A stretch of 64,000 nucleotides of DNA from Anodontia alba. Lineage: Eukaryota; Mollusca; Bivalvia; Lucinida; Lucinidae. The notes below the pieces were generated by a model. That model saw only the letters and a list, made by a program, of their open reading frames with translations. It did not search any database and was not told where the DNA came from. Below are positions 11,639 to 22,925 of the stretch, in pieces. The stretch is from the NCBI GenBank assembly GCA_964016985.1, contig OZ024836.1:38374803-38438802 (forward strand), in the 5' to 3' direction. Every line of letters starts with the position of its first letter. Within the stretch, counting starts at the first letter, position 1. Made by a program: the position numbers and the translations under genes.

Positions 11639-11916
11639 CATTACGGAAACATGCCTATTCAAAAATATTGAAAATTTCACCACCAAAATTGCAAATTTTC
11701 AGATAAAAAAATCCTGATATTTTTCACATTTCTGCCTAAAACATAGATTGTGGGTACTCGTTAGAACCGCCTCGATGAGGCGGTTCTAACGAATACCCAC
11801 AATCTATGTTTTAAGCAGGAATAAGAAAAATCATGTATACCCCTGTAAACCCCAGTTTTACTATATAAAAGCGGGGTTTAAGGAGATCAGAATTATATAG
11901 ACGTGTTTTCGTGATG
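11639..11916 (+). mobile_element. Family A MITE, copy 2
   Basis: Full-length, same orientation as copy 1 about 190 bp away, with identical order of hairpins. Ends CATTACGGAAACATGCC and GACGTGTTTTCGTGATG. Confidence 0.88.
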
Positions 11917-12625
11917 ATAAAGCGGTGTCACCTTATTTACCATCAATAACCTTCATTTACGATTTGAACATGTCCGCTGTTCCTATCTTGAGCATGAGTG
12001 ACAGTGTAGAGTCTGATCAGACGCTGAAGAAGCGGCGTCAGATCTGTGTATACCTTGTTTGCTAAGGCATGCCTGACCCAATACCTCGGACAAAACGGTA
12101 TATACGAGTAGAAAAAAGTCTTATTGAGCCGTGGGAGACTATTTTGATTGATTAAGACGCTTCCTGGACATCTTCTGTACTACTTGTAATGGCTTCTTCT
12201 ACTGTTGTGAATTACTAATGTCGTGGCAAACAGTGCAGACTGATCTAACGATGCTTTTTGTGATGTCTGATGTGGGCCTAGTTTGCAACTGGTGCATTTT
12301 TGGGACAGTATGCAGAAACGGTTAAGTCACAAAAACATTTATCGATCACCGGTTTGTGTCCAGAATATATCCTGACAAACACAGTGTCGACATAATAAGG
12401 TCAACACATACAACTTGCGATCGGATGATCGTACAGAGCTATAGGTTTTGCTGCTGGTATTTTCAAAGCGTATGTGCCTTCATTCAGTTACCAAACCTAT
12501 GCGAAAGTTTCTGTTGTGTAGTGGCGTATTCCGCCAACATGAAAATGAGAACAAAAAGGGGACTTTTGATAGTTACGACGAATAAATTAGATTTATGTAG
12601 TACAAAAGGTTAATATAAATGCAAG

Positions 12626-12628
<3 letters not shown>
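11917..12628. other. Relics of the TTAA-MITE core; no gene
   Basis: 11,990-12,080 holds GAGTCTGATCAGACGCTG and GCGGCGTCAGATCTGTG, a decayed core palindrome. GGCAAACAGTGCAGACTG at 12,225 is a second half-core. 12,160-12,180 resembles the RT-K 3' tail (CTTCCTGGACATCTTCTG). Confidence 0.45.
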
Positions 12629-12670
<42 letters not shown>

Positions 12671-12965
12671 AATAAAAAAAAAAGGTAAGAGAAAAGTCTA
12701 GGGAGTGCCACAATCACAAACCGCAGCCCTTCCCAGACACCAAGAAGAAGAGGAAACAGACAAAACCAAACAAGCACAAATCGAACAAACGTATCAAAAG
12801 CACTAACATTAGCTCTCTCTTCCCCAAGCGAGGTAATCGCAATGCTAAAAGGACTGAAAACACAAGAACAAAATAGCACAAGGTAAGACATAAAACAAAT
12901 CGCCTCGTAGAATAAACCACAAAGCAACAAAGAGTAAGACTTACACCGGGACCACTACTATTAAG
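12629..12965 (-). repeat. RT-K 3' region with AAT-rich flank
   Basis: The minus-strand copy ends (12,684) in GACTTTTCTCTTACC, followed by an AAT/AAAT/A tract on the plus strand (12,629-12,683). Shared words include GAACAAACGTATCAAAAGC and CTTCCCCAAGCGAGGTAATC. Short hydrophobic open frames here shift between copies, so I read this as untranslated. Confidence 0.8.
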
Positions 12966-13160
12966 AAATATTTCGTATAAAAATTGCTAATATATTGTAT
13001 ACCCGTACTTATTCCGGTTTTACTGTACCGTAATATCCCTAAATAATGAAACAAATGGGCCTGAACAAACAGCATAGACCAAGATCAGACGGCTGCCAGT
13101 CCTTTGCCACACATTCCAGTTGTAAACACATAAACAGTAAGTAAAATGGACATGTTCAAA

Positions 13161-13237
13161 TTTTGGGACAAATAAAGTAAAGAGTTAAGGTGTCCCTGAT
13201 AGGGACACCTTAACTCATTACTTTACTTGTCCCAAAA
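13161..13237. repeat. Inverted repeat, 37-bp arms
   Basis: TTTTGGGACAAATAAAGTAA... mirrored with two mismatches around a GAT loop (GTCCCT-GAT-AGGGAC). Confidence 0.9.
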
Positions 13238-14126
13238 TGACTGGACCGATTGGCAATTTTCTTTTTCTCGAGCCCTGGTCCCCATATGTTGGGTTAATAA
13301 GGTATAATACAGCGGATCCAAAGGCGAGGATGCATTGCATATACTTGTTAACGCTTATTTAAAACTCTTGGCAGCTTCCTATAATTTTGTATCTTGCATC
13401 TTCGACCAAGGTAACCTCTGATATCGGCTTTACATGGGTGGCGATATAATGCAGTGGAAAGGAATAATTTCGTGGCCAGATATATTCGTAAAACTATAAT
13501 AAATTGTATCATTGAAGCGGATTAAGGGCGGTGGCTGTGCAATGCGAGATATTTGAGCTATGTCATGAGCAAACGTTTAGAACTGTTGTTCTATTTATCT
13601 TTCTAAACGTTCATTCTAGTACTTGCTTGCGTGAAGGGATTGCAAAAGAGTTGTTATTGAAGAATATCTTCTGGTAGTTCTGTTTTTTTTTCTTATTTCT
13701 CCGTAAAAAAACGAATGTTGTGGTAATATAATGGAAGCGCCTCTGTGAAACCCCTTAACATATATGTTATGGAGAACTAAAGAAAATTTTCCCAGAGTTA
13801 TCATAAACTATTCACCCTTTATAAATCCTCTGATATGTTTTGCACGCAATGTGACGCCTGTGTAAGCTAAAATAGTTGCGGTTATCAAGGATATATTAAT
13901 AGATATATTATTATTTCGGCTTCATCTTTATCAGTCGGGATCACTTCTAAGAATTTCACGTCTTACAGAATTTCTTTAATTCTGTCTTTTATCAATGGTT
14001 CAGGATAATCTCTAATTTTCTATCCAGTCTTACATTAGAATAGGATACTATATTGCAGCTTCTCCTTGCGAAATTGCATGGCATATTTGGTATCATAATT
14101 ATGTGACGGCATCGTTACTGGGACCA
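13238..14126. other. Mostly unannotated
   Basis: 13,690-13,760 is a decayed GAGGCG module (ACGAATGTTGTGGTAATATA). Nothing else recognised. Confidence 0.4.
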
Positions 14127-14375
14127 TATCGAGGGTTGAGCGCAAGACTATAGTAACTCAAACATATTTTTGAAACCCTTGTTTAGGGGCAACTTGGACC
14201 CCTTTGTAAACAATGCAAATTTAGGTGCCATTGCTCATACGAGCAATGGCACCTAAATTTTCATTGTTTACAGAAAGAAATGTTGTAATCTTCATAACGC
14301 CTTCATGGTGAGGAGATTAGGTTTGGGGAAAAACAACCATCTGGCTTACGCTAGTCTTGCGCTCAACCCTCGATA
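14127..14375. mobile_element. TA-flanked MITE with perfect 24-bp TIRs
   Basis: TATCGAGGGTTGAGCGCAAG at the left is mirrored exactly at 14,352-14,375. If the terminal TA is the target duplication, the element starts TCGAGGG. A second palindrome sits inside (14,205-14,272: TTTAGGTGCCATTGCTC-ATAC-GAGCAATGGCACCTAAA). No coding sequence. Confidence 0.85.
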
Positions 14376-15269
14376 CGTAAACATACCTGTGTGAATTGTA
14401 TACGTCTATGCCATAGCTGTAGATAAACCAATTTTAACAAACATTTTTTTCCTTTTTCCTCGTTTCTTCACCACAACATATGTTGCAGGGACAAACCAGG
14501 GTTCTTCCCACTGATCTGGATATGCACTGTTTGCAATTAAGTATATGAATTTATATCAACAATCTGAATCAAGTAATGTGATTGGCTGAAAATTAGAAGT
14601 GTGCGTGGTATCTTTATTTTTTCAGCATGGCAAGGTTAAGCTTCTGATTTTGTGATATCCCTTCTTGATGTTTATATGTTTATATTGATGTATGCATGCC
14701 GTGATGTATTTATAATCCACTGTTATTTTACATAATATTTGTGAAATTAAATTGACTATTGGGCTTATGTTACATGTTAATACTATACAACAGTAAATAA
14801 CATTTCTATGTCTATATCTATGCCATTAGAGGATTAGCTTACAGTTTTAAGTAAACACCTTAACTAATGAGCTAGTACTGCTAACTATTAAATTTATTAA
14901 CATGTTACACTTCCTGACTAACAATCTGTCGACATATTTAAAACATATACCTGAAAATATATATGTTGTATAATTTTACAATACTTCAATAACAAGATAA
15001 TACTGAAATATAAAACTTCACCGTACAAAAGCTACGAAGCAAATTGAATGGACCATGCTATTAATACTAAAAGTATGCCATACGAAAATATCATTTGTAT
15101 AATCAAAAGCAAAGAAAATTCTTGAAACATTTCTGCATTCTATTTGTTTTTAGCTTCTCTAGATAGTACCTAGGACTTCCACAGACAAACATGGACGGCA
15201 CCTGAACAATAACATTTAACACTCTCTGTGCAAATTCAACCAACGACAAATTCGTGATACATTAGTTTC
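14376..15269. other. M1 relic, then unannotated DNA
   Basis: 14,490-14,637 matches the AAGTATATGAATTTATATC to CAGCATGGCAAGGTTAA part of M1. From 14,640 to 15,269 there is only AT-rich sequence with no gene. Confidence 0.5.
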
Positions 15270-15540
15270 TCCAGAAAACAGGCTTTAACATTTCATGCAA
15301 AATTGTCTCCTTAAGAGACAATCTATGTGAGACGTCAAATCCTGTTTAAGGTGAAAAATAAGTCTTATTCGATTTGCAAAAGGTTGCGTGTCGATTTTTC
15401 ACCCAGCATACTAAGCATTCAGTAGAAAGGAATGACTCCAAAACTAGCACGCGTTGTGGCGTTGAAGGCGTCTGTAAATCTTGAGAAGAACGACTTGCAA
15501 TCACTTTTCTTTTTCCTTTCAACGTTTCAAGCATGTTATG
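15270..15540. repeat. D-family relic
   Basis: CAGAAAACAGGCTTTAACAT, TTGTCTCCTTAAGAGACAAT and ACCCAGCATACTAAGC match D copies at 17.3-17.7 kb. The palindrome arm is partly lost. Confidence 0.55.
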
Positions 15541-15791
15541 TAATGTCGTACTGAGCTTATTGACTCATTTTCAATGGGACAATACGGGATTGTTCTGTTC
15601 TCTTTTTATACCCGCCACTTTACGCAATTATTTCTGATCAGTTTGGGCTCAAATGGACATCTTTATCACTATGTTGTTTTGCTCGAAATCCAGAGTATAC
15701 GAGGCACATCAAATAACATACAAGCTGTCACAAAAGTTCCTTTTAAATAATGTCAGCGAATCAACTACATGTAGATGTATCCAGTCCATAT

Positions 15792-16070
15792 CATTATGAA
15801 AACATGCTTGTATAATTTTGACCCCCTTAAACCCCGCTTTTATATAGTAAAACTGAGGTTAACAGGGGTATATATTATTTTTCTTAATTCTGCTCAAAAA
15901 CATAGATTGTGGGTACTCGTTAGAACCGCCTCGTCGAGGCGGTTCTAACGAGTACCCACAATCTATGTTTTGAGAAGAAATATGAAAAATATTAGAATTT
16001 TTTATCTGAAAATTTTCATTTTATGGTGGTAAAATTTTCAGTATATTTGAACAGGCATGTTTTCGTAATG
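15792..16070 (-). mobile_element. Family A MITE, copy 3
   Basis: Full-length and inverted relative to copy 1. The centre reads CGCCTCGTCGAGGCG. Confidence 0.88.
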
Positions 16071-16264
16071 TAATCCATATCCTGGGAACATTTTCAAATG
16101 TAAAACTATATGTTCAAACTACCGATGTTCAGAACCGATACAATATGCCAAGACATTGTATGTTTTGACAGTTGTGACAAAAGTTGAACGGTCTTGATTT
16201 TTAATTTGGCCTTTGACAAGGTCATAAGTGATGCTGCCTTAGAATATGCATGGGTAAATGTGAG

Positions 16265-16345
16265 AACATACACCGTATGACAGGTGTTCCCAGCGACTAA
16301 TCAGATCAGTCTGCGTAGCCACGCAGTCTGATCAGTCTTCTCCAT
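16265..16345. repeat. Family L palindrome
   Basis: ATCAGTCTGCGTAGCC-ACGCAGTCTGATCAG forms a near-perfect palindrome. Confidence 0.7.
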
Positions 16346-16569
16346 GGATATATTTAGTTTATAGTTTCTAATGATTCCGTAAATGGCCATAGAAGGCCTT
16401 GATCCGACTGTGAGAATGTGAGGGACGATCCGAGCTTTTTCATCCACATACGTGATAAGGGCCCGTATGTTATGTTGAGGTCCATATAAAACATTTTGAG
16501 AACTGGAATATCAGTGCATTTGTACTTTAGAAACAACAACAAAAAACTAATGGGTGGCGCCATGCGAAA

Positions 16570-16765
16570 ACTTGTTTTAGGTATATGCGGACAGCGAATG
16601 CCCAGATCAGCCTGCGCATCCACGCAGTCGGATCAGGCCATTTGCTGTCCGTAAACAGAATCAACGGATACTTAGGAATGTTTCGGACAGCAAATAACCG
16701 GATGAGACTTTGTGCTGATACAGAATGTAAATCTGCAGATTTTGCATATGCTCCTAAGTACGTTT
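16570..16765. repeat. Family L repeat, paired halves
   Basis: TGCGGACAGCGAATGCCCAG, ATCAGCCTGCGCATCCACGC and a decayed second half (TTTCGGACAGCAAATAACCG). Confidence 0.6.
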
Positions 16766-16787
16766 TCGCTTAACGCGGCTTTATAGA

Positions 16788-17009
16788 CCCATTTATGCCG
16801 AATGCACTCTTCTACGTGGACTCTTTGGACAGGTCCATTTCATATATAAGGGTGTCTTGTTGGTTTATATTCTTACTATGTTTTATAGGAAATTCCTGAA
16901 GTCCATGAAAACAGGGTAGACCCTGATCAGACGCCGCAATCTCCGGCGTCTGATCAGGGTCATCACTGTTTGCCTATGTCCCTTTTATGGGACGTCAGGC
17001 ATAAATGGG
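16788..17009. mobile_element. M3 TTAA-type MITE
   Basis: Ends CCCATTTATGCCGAATGC and GTCAGGCATAAATGGG followed by TTAA (17,010-17,013). The left TTAA has become ATAGA. Internal core: GTAGACCCTGATCAGACGCC mirrored around AATCTC. Confidence 0.8.
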
Positions 17010-17274
17010 TTAATTTAAGAGGTGATGTTATTGCATCAACAAAACGATATTTGTTATTACGCTAAAAGTGAACCTTTAATAGACATGATTTATGATTCCG
17101 AATAAACGATGAGATAAAGCCGTTGAATTTTGGAACTTCAATTTATCTTGTATGCTTTTATATATAGACTTGATGGGAAAGATATCTTAGGTTATCAGAA
17201 ACACATTGCTTTGAATTATATGACAAATAAATAAATAAATAAATGATATCGTTGCGTGTTTTAAAGCATATTAA

Positions 17275-17500
17275 CCTTCATCGCTCTCTGGACTATTTCG
17301 GCAGATGACAAATTGATGACATTTTTTCTTATTTTGTCCCAGAAAACAGGATTTGACATTTCATGCGAATTGTCTCTGTTGGAGACAATTGCATGAAATG
17401 GCAAAACCTGTTTTCTAGGAAAAAATGATAAAAATATTTCAATATGTCGTCTGATGAAGCTTTTACCTGGAGTGCTAAGCGTCAATATATTTCTGAGTGT
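17275..17500. mobile_element. D-family TTAA-type MITE
   Basis: TTAA then CCTTCATCGCTCTCTGGACT, CAGCAGATGACAAATTGATG-like arm, and the palindrome TTTCATGCGAATTGTCTCTG / GGAGACAATTGCATGAAATG. Confidence 0.7.
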
Positions 17501-17514
17501 CTAGACTGTGGTCA

Positions 17515-17720
17515 TTAACAGTCACCACTCTCTGGATTACGTATAATTCAGGAGACTACAAATTGATCATATTTTTCTCCGGAAGCAGGCTTTGATATTT
17601 CATGTAAATTGTCACTAAAGGAGAAAATTCCATAAACATTTATATCAATTTTCTCGGCAAAATGAGGGCATATTTCAAATTTTCGTCTGCCGATATTTTG
17701 ACCCAGCACGCTTAGCGTAA
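17515..17720. repeat. D-family element, second copy
   Basis: CAGTCACCACTCTCTGGATT, GATATTTCATGTAAATTGTC and ACCCAGCACGCTTAGCG. Directly adjacent to the previous copy. Confidence 0.6.
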
Positions 17721-17776
17721 ATGAGATGGTGGAAACGTCTCTGGAACGAAGTATTTATATTTCTGGACGAAATTAA

Positions 17777-17993
17777 ACTCATTTTCGCTTAGCTTCCCAT
17801 AAAATGGACATTGGCAAACAGTGTTTACCAAGATGCCACAGACCGCGGCGTCTGATCAGGGTCTGCACTGCTTGCATTTAATACAGGAATTTCTATAAAA
17901 CATGGTAATAATAAAAATAACCAGACACCACTTCTATTGGAAATGGGTCGGTCAAAGGAGTTTAGATAGAAGAGTCCACTCGGCATAAATGGG
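17777..17993. mobile_element. M3 TTAA-flanked MITE, inverted copy
   Basis: TTAA at 17,773-17,776 and 17,994-17,997. The right end CCACTCGGCATAAATGGG mirrors the M3 left end. Core: GACCGCGGCGTCTGATCAGG. Confidence 0.78.
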
Positions 17994-18148
17994 TTAACAT
18001 ACATAATTGTACAAGATTGTATAATAGTGTATATTTTGGAACGATGTCAAACATTATTTAATAAGCTCATTGACTTTTCTTATGATATGGACAATTTAAC
18101 ACAACTTCAAAAGAAGAATCATCACCTTGATACTAAAGTAGGGAAAAG

Positions 18149-18351
18149 CATCACGAAAACATACCTTATAATTTTGACCCCCTTAAACCCCACTTTTATA
18201 TAGTAAAACTGGGGTTTACAGGGGTATACATTATTTTTCTTATGTATGTTTTGAGCAGAAATATGAAAAATATCAGAGTATTTTAATTGAAAATTTTCAG
18301 TTTTTTGAGGTGAAATTTTCTCCATATTTAAATAGGCGTGTTTTCTTAACG
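18149..18351 (-). mobile_element. Family A MITE, copy 4, lacking the central palindrome
   Basis: Both ends and both outer hairpins are present, but CTTATGTATGTTTTGAGCAG replaces the ~76-bp palindrome. One arm and the centre were lost, as expected for palindrome-mediated deletion. Confidence 0.82.
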
Positions 18352-18627
18352 AAAGGAAGACTTTGTCCAATATATTAGCGCCCGAAAACTTTACTCAATA
18401 CTGATTACAAAATAGCTACAAAAGCCAGAGTAAACAGGTGAAAAGATGCATTTAAAGTATCATAGGTGACTTACTAACTGGTTTCATTAAAGGTAGTTAC
18501 ATAGGCAAAAACATAAGGCTTTTATATGAATGTATGGAATACTTAGTTATATGTTATTGGCCCGGTATCTTTTGTTTTTGCAGGTGTTGAAAAATACATT
18601 TGTCAGTGTAAGTCACTAATGTTATTT

Positions 18628-18630
<3 letters not shown>

Positions 18631-18668
<38 letters not shown>

Positions 18669-18669
18669 C
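18631..18669. repeat. Poly-T tract
   Basis: About 38 T with no interruption, immediately before the LINE fragment. Confidence 0.95.
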
Positions 18670-18675
18670 ACTTTT

Positions 18676-19125
18676 AGAGTGTTTTAACTTCGGCCCCAGT
18701 TTTATCAAATAGGTAAAATGTTTCTATAATGATATTACGGGATGTGTGATTAATAATGGTAATATGTCTAGTTTATTTAATATAAAGAGAGAGGTTCGTC
18801 AGGGATGTCCATTATCATCACTGCTATTTATTCTTGTCATAGAAATTTTATCACAAACCATTAGGCGAAACAAACATATAAAGGAGGATAAAATGTTGTC
18901 ATAAAGAAATAAAAAAATACAATATTTGCAGACGATGCTATATTTATACTGGATGGTTCGGAATTATCCTTTTAATCCTTAATAAAGTTACTTGTCGATT
19001 TTTGAAAGATATCGGGACTGATAAAACAAAAGTGTTAGGAGTTAGTAGTTGAAAGAATTTTAACTTTACACATTTAGAAGAGAAACAGTAAATTGGATCC
19101 ATACCTTCATATCGACTTTGGGGAT
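18676..19125 (+). pseudogene. Non-LTR retrotransposon RT fragment (L1/Tx1-like)
   Basis: The plus strand reads FGPSFI-K, an in-frame stop, VKCFYNDITGCVINNG, then VRQGCPLSSLLFILVIEIL. This is the RQGCPLSP-LLF motif of LINE reverse transcriptases. After a frame change it reads IFADDAIFILDGSE, which holds the catalytic A/YxDD box, and later TDKTKVLG. Motif order and spacing fit the RT palm of L1/Tx1-type elements. At least one stop and one frameshift make it dead. Endonuclease, N-terminal RT and 3' parts are missing. Clade assignment is by motif memory, not phylogeny. Confidence 0.8.
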
Positions 19126-19730
19126 GCATCTGGCATATAGTAAGTAAAATGACATTAGCCGTTCAATTTAGAAACTACACTTTTTGATTCAAGGTAAGAA
19201 TGAAGGGCCACTTCATGCTCAGTTCAACCTGAAAAAAAAACCCCATCTTAATGTCCTAAGCTGTGCTTGAGGTGGGGTTACAAGGTTTGTGTTTAAAAAT
19301 AATTGTATACTTGTTAAGCTATAGCTTAATCAGTTCTTTCCTGTTATCTCAAACAATGAAATTTAAAACATCCGTATGCTTCAAGTATTCATTGGTACAA
19401 GATTGAACAATATGCTCCTTATATTTGCCACGTTTGGACAAGTTTTGGTATGGGACCGTTGCTGATAAATGAAGCGGACGAGAATCTTTGGATTTGGAGA
19501 AGATGCGATTGAAGTGTAAGTAGTTTGAATGTCTGCAGTGATACTCAATAATTTGTGCAGGCATAAAAACGGGCCTGGACGAGAGAAAGTCATAGCAGCG
19601 TAATGTACATCTTTAAACATATAAAAATTAACAAAAGTAAAATAAAACAACACAATAGGTTTTCCACAAGATGAAGTGGCGATATTAAGAATGAGAAAAC
19701 AGATAACCCTAGATACGACTGAAATGTTAA
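19126..19730. other. No gene identified
   Basis: A 146-codon minus-strand frame crosses into the M4 element at its start, and a second minus frame overlaps it. Neither shows a recognisable motif, so neither is called. Confidence 0.4.
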
Positions 19731-19968
19731 CCCTTAAAGCGCCAATCACAACTATTGTCGTCTGCTTTGTCTTCTGCTGGTTACTTAAAAAGTCACTTCT
19801 GCAAACAGTGTGGACCCACATCAGACTGCTCCTTTAGGAGCAGTCTGATCTGGGTCCACACTGTTTGCCTGCATGCAAACTGTAAGTTTGAAAAGTTTGC
19901 AAGAAGATGCAGCAGACGACATAAGCAGACGACATTTTCAGATGCAGATTTTCTTGGCGCTTTAAGGG
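19731..19968. mobile_element. M4 TTAA-flanked MITE
   Basis: Perfect ends CCCTTAAAGCGCCAA and TTGGCGCTTTAAGGG, with TTAA on the left. Core palindrome CAAACAGTGTGGACCCACAT mirrored around CTCCTTTAGGAG. The right target site reads TTAC because another element starts there (see 19,972-25,730). Confidence 0.85.
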
Positions 19969-19971
19969 TTA

Positions 19972-20275
19972 CAGTAGCGATTACGTTTTTCTTGTCCGTT
20001 TATGCGTTTGGGGTGCGTTTTAAAATCGTGGCATAACGTTTGCGTTTCGACAACGTTTCTAGCGTTTCATATCGTTTCGGCCAATCAAATTACAGAGCAA
20101 AGCGTTTCACTCAAACGCTTAATTTGCATATGCGCACTGAGGAGATACAAACGTTTTCTCGAAACGCTTTTCACCGTTTCGGCCAATCAGCTTGCCTTAT
20201 CGAAACGCTTTTTCCGTTTCGGCCAATCATTTGACCGTTTCGCACCGTTTGTATGTTAGACCAATCGAATCATAA
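19972..20275. promoter_or_regulatory. CGTTTC/CCAATC-rich subterminal zone (left)
   Basis: At least eight CGTTT(C) words and repeated TTTCGGCCAATCA (three copies within 20,070-20,230). Either transposase-binding subterminal repeats or a CCAAT-box cluster; the inverted partner at 25.5-25.7 kb favours the former. Confidence 0.45.
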
Positions 20276-20999
20276 ATACCTGTTGGACCGTATTAAACCG
20301 TGTTTATTACAACTAAAGTACTCTGTATCTACGTATTAAAATTATATTTATTTTATTTTATTTTATTTATTTATATTTTCTTTATAAAATATATTTTGGT
20401 ATATCGAAAGAATTAACATGATTAATTATTATACTTTGTGAAGCCTATTATTTTTACACTGCAATCATGACAATCAACGTCTTTTGACAATTAAATGTTT
20501 TAGCACATAGTACTCGGTATAAAATATTTAGCAGATGACATTTTGAAGTTTATATATATTTCCTGAAAACAGATTTTGGCATTTCATACAAATTGCCTGC
20601 AAATGGTTTGACAATATCAGAATGCCTTAACCAAGAAAATATTTATTTATTTTATTTACCTTACTTTTATATTTTATTTTATTTTTTTTTTTTTTTTTAT
20701 TTTTTTTTTATTTTATTTTTATTTTATTTTTATTTATTTATTATTATTATGCCAGAGGCTACCTGGTAAAATGTCATAGGAAATAATCCCATAAGTAAAA
20801 ATGCCAGAGATAAAACTTATACAAATTTAGTTCTTTATTTGTCTTCCATGTAGCACAATTTGACAGCATCATGGGAAAAGGTGAAAAGATGCAACAAGAG
20901 TATATATGTCCAAATAGACTCCCCCACACTCTATATTGGAAGAGTCTAATTCAATGTTAGGCATGTCAGGTTATGTGATTTAGATAATCCTAGCGAAAA
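20276..20999. other. AT-rich DNA with D relic
   Basis: TTTTA-type low complexity at 20,338-20,395 and 20,640-20,748. A D-family relic at 20,525-20,625 (CAGATGACATTTTGAAG, CTGAAAACAGATTTTGGC). No gene. Confidence 0.5.
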
Positions 21000-21118
21000 A
21001 TGACTGAATTGTGCAAACAATGGCTACCCTGATCAAATGCCGCATTTTGCAGTGTCTGATCTGGATCTGCACTGTTTTCCAATAGCCTGTTTTGGGTCTC
21101 CAAATTAAAGTGAGTTAA
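21000..21118. repeat. TTAA-MITE core relic
   Basis: TGCAAACAATGGCTACCCTG, ATGCCGCATTTTGCAGTG, GATCTGGATCTGCACTG; the ends are eroded, with GAGTTAAAC at the right. Confidence 0.55.
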
Positions 21119-21208
21119 ACTCTTTTCACATCAAAAAAAAAAAAAAAAATAATAATAATAATAATAATATCATCTGCTTATATCTAAACAAAGCAGGTTA
21201 AATGTTAA

Positions 21209-21549
21209 CCTTTACCACTCTGTTTATTCAGCAGACAACAAAGTGATGACATTTTCTTCGTTTTTCCAGAAAACAGGATTTGACATTTCATGCCAGTTGT
21301 CTCTATTCAAGACAATTTGCATGAAATGTACCGAATGTTCAGTTGATGACATTTTGAAGTATTTTTCTTATGTTATCCTGAAAACAGATGTCGGCTTTTC
21401 ATACATATTATCTCCACAGGACTTCACTTTCCCTGCAAATTGTCTTCAGTGGAGATTTGCGTGAAATGTTAAACCTGTTTTACGGGAGAAAATAAGAAAA
21501 GAGGTCATGAATTTGCCATCTGCTGAGTTAGCCCAGAGAGTGATAAAGG
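21209..21549. mobile_element. D-family TTAA-type MITE, double palindrome
   Basis: TTAA then CCTTTACCACTCTG; right end CAGAGAGTGATAAAGG. Contains two successive D palindromes (TGACATTTCATGCCAGTTG... and ATTGTCTTCAGTGGAGATTT), suggesting an internal duplication. Confidence 0.7.
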
Positions 21550-21589
21550 TTCAACTGGACAATGAATCGTTGACATAATCCATTCTGTT

Positions 21590-21790
21590 GGTGATATGTG
21601 TAGACCACGATCAGACTGCGCGGAAATGCCGGTTCACCTTGGTCTAAGCTGTTCTCAAATACCAAAAGGTCGTTTCTTATTTCTATTCAAAGGGGCTAAT
21701 ATATATTCAACCAGTGCCGATCAAACCAGATCAGCTTGCGCAGCAGGATCAAGATCAAAGATTTTCAACACCAGTCTGAACTACGTCGAA
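21590..21790. repeat. Family L relic
   Basis: GACCACGATCAGACTGCGCG and CAGATCAGCTTGCGCAGCAG; similar sequence at 40.17-40.26 kb. Confidence 0.45.
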
Positions 21791-22362
21791 CCTGTGAATT
21801 GCCATTATTGTTTTGAGTAATATTTCTCCCCCCCCCGCCCCACCTCCCCCTCACGTCCCTCCCCTCACGCCCTCACCTTTTTTTAAAATGAAATGTACAC
21901 TGTCGTTTAGACAAATGGTGCTGGAACAGATGATCTGCTTTACTGAAATTTATTGTTAGAATTATGTGTCACCAATACTAATCCTTTCATTAGATCCTTA
22001 TCCTGTGAAAACGTCCCTCTGAGCATAGGTGTTACTCAGATTAAAGTGAGTGGATCAGTCTAGTGCATAATGGTGTCCACTCAGTTCACTGATCAGGTCA
22101 TTAGTATAAAATACTGTAATACATGAATCGCTCAGTATCCATCTAATACACAGACTGATCAGATTTGTAAAATATAAATAGGTCCATTTTTACTTGTTTG
22201 GGCCATTATTTTTCGAATATGATGCACTGTGCACATCATGGCAATTATGTGGACAGTCGGCAAATATCTTGCTGGAGGGCTTTCATGAAAGTATATTCTC
22301 ACTATGAAAACATTTTTGGCATGTATATGCAAAGCTGTTAACCTTAAGAACGCTATATTTTA
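21791..22362. other. C-rich tract, otherwise unannotated
   Basis: Polypyrimidine C-rich run at 21,825-21,880. No gene seen. Confidence 0.45.
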
Positions 22363-22925
22363 ATATTAGAAGACGAAGATCAAATGTATGGACGAGCAGC
22401 AATGACCCAGAGCAGAGTGCGCGGATGCACATTCTAATCTAGTATTTTGCATATTGCAACCTATACTTAAATATTAGAAGACGATGCACTGGAGAAACAG
22501 CAGATCCTTTCGAATAATAATGATAATAAAATTGTACAGACGAACTGCAACGAATCAGATCAAAATGCACGGATGAACATACTAATCAATGTTGCATTTA
22601 TAGCACATTGTAGTCTGAATACTCCTGAAAGGGTAATTGGCAAACAGTGGAGACCCAGATCAGATGCCGCAGAACGTGACGTCTGATCAGGGTATCCACT
22701 ATTTGCAAATAGTTCAACCATTTGTTTCTCTACATAACATAGTCTGGCATACCTAAAATCGAAATTAGAATCTTCCAGTATATAGGGTGGGTGAGTTCAT
22801 TCAGTAACAATAGGTTAAATATTAGAAGATAATGTGCAAGACTATTGGCAAATCGTGTCGAATAAGACAATGTACAGATGAGCAGCTACGAAGCAAATCA
22901 GAGTGCGCGGATGCCCTATATTTAT
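22363..22925. repeat. Threefold degenerate repeat with MITE-core insert
   Basis: AATATTAGAAGA starts units near 22,363, 22,472 and 22,815; each then carries a GAGCAGC/GAACTGC word and GCGCGGATGC-like sequence. Between units 2 and 3 lies a core palindrome (22,630-22,708: CAAACAGTGGAGACCCAGAT). Confidence 0.6.

Noticed and set aside
12610..12930. 106-codon minus-strand hydrophobic frame
   Set aside because: Same RT-K 3' repeat; the start is built from the AAT/T tract context and the frame is not kept between copies.
19381..19821. 146-codon minus-strand frame
   Set aside because: Its first third is inside the M4 MITE, and an alternative frame overlaps it. No domain was recognised.
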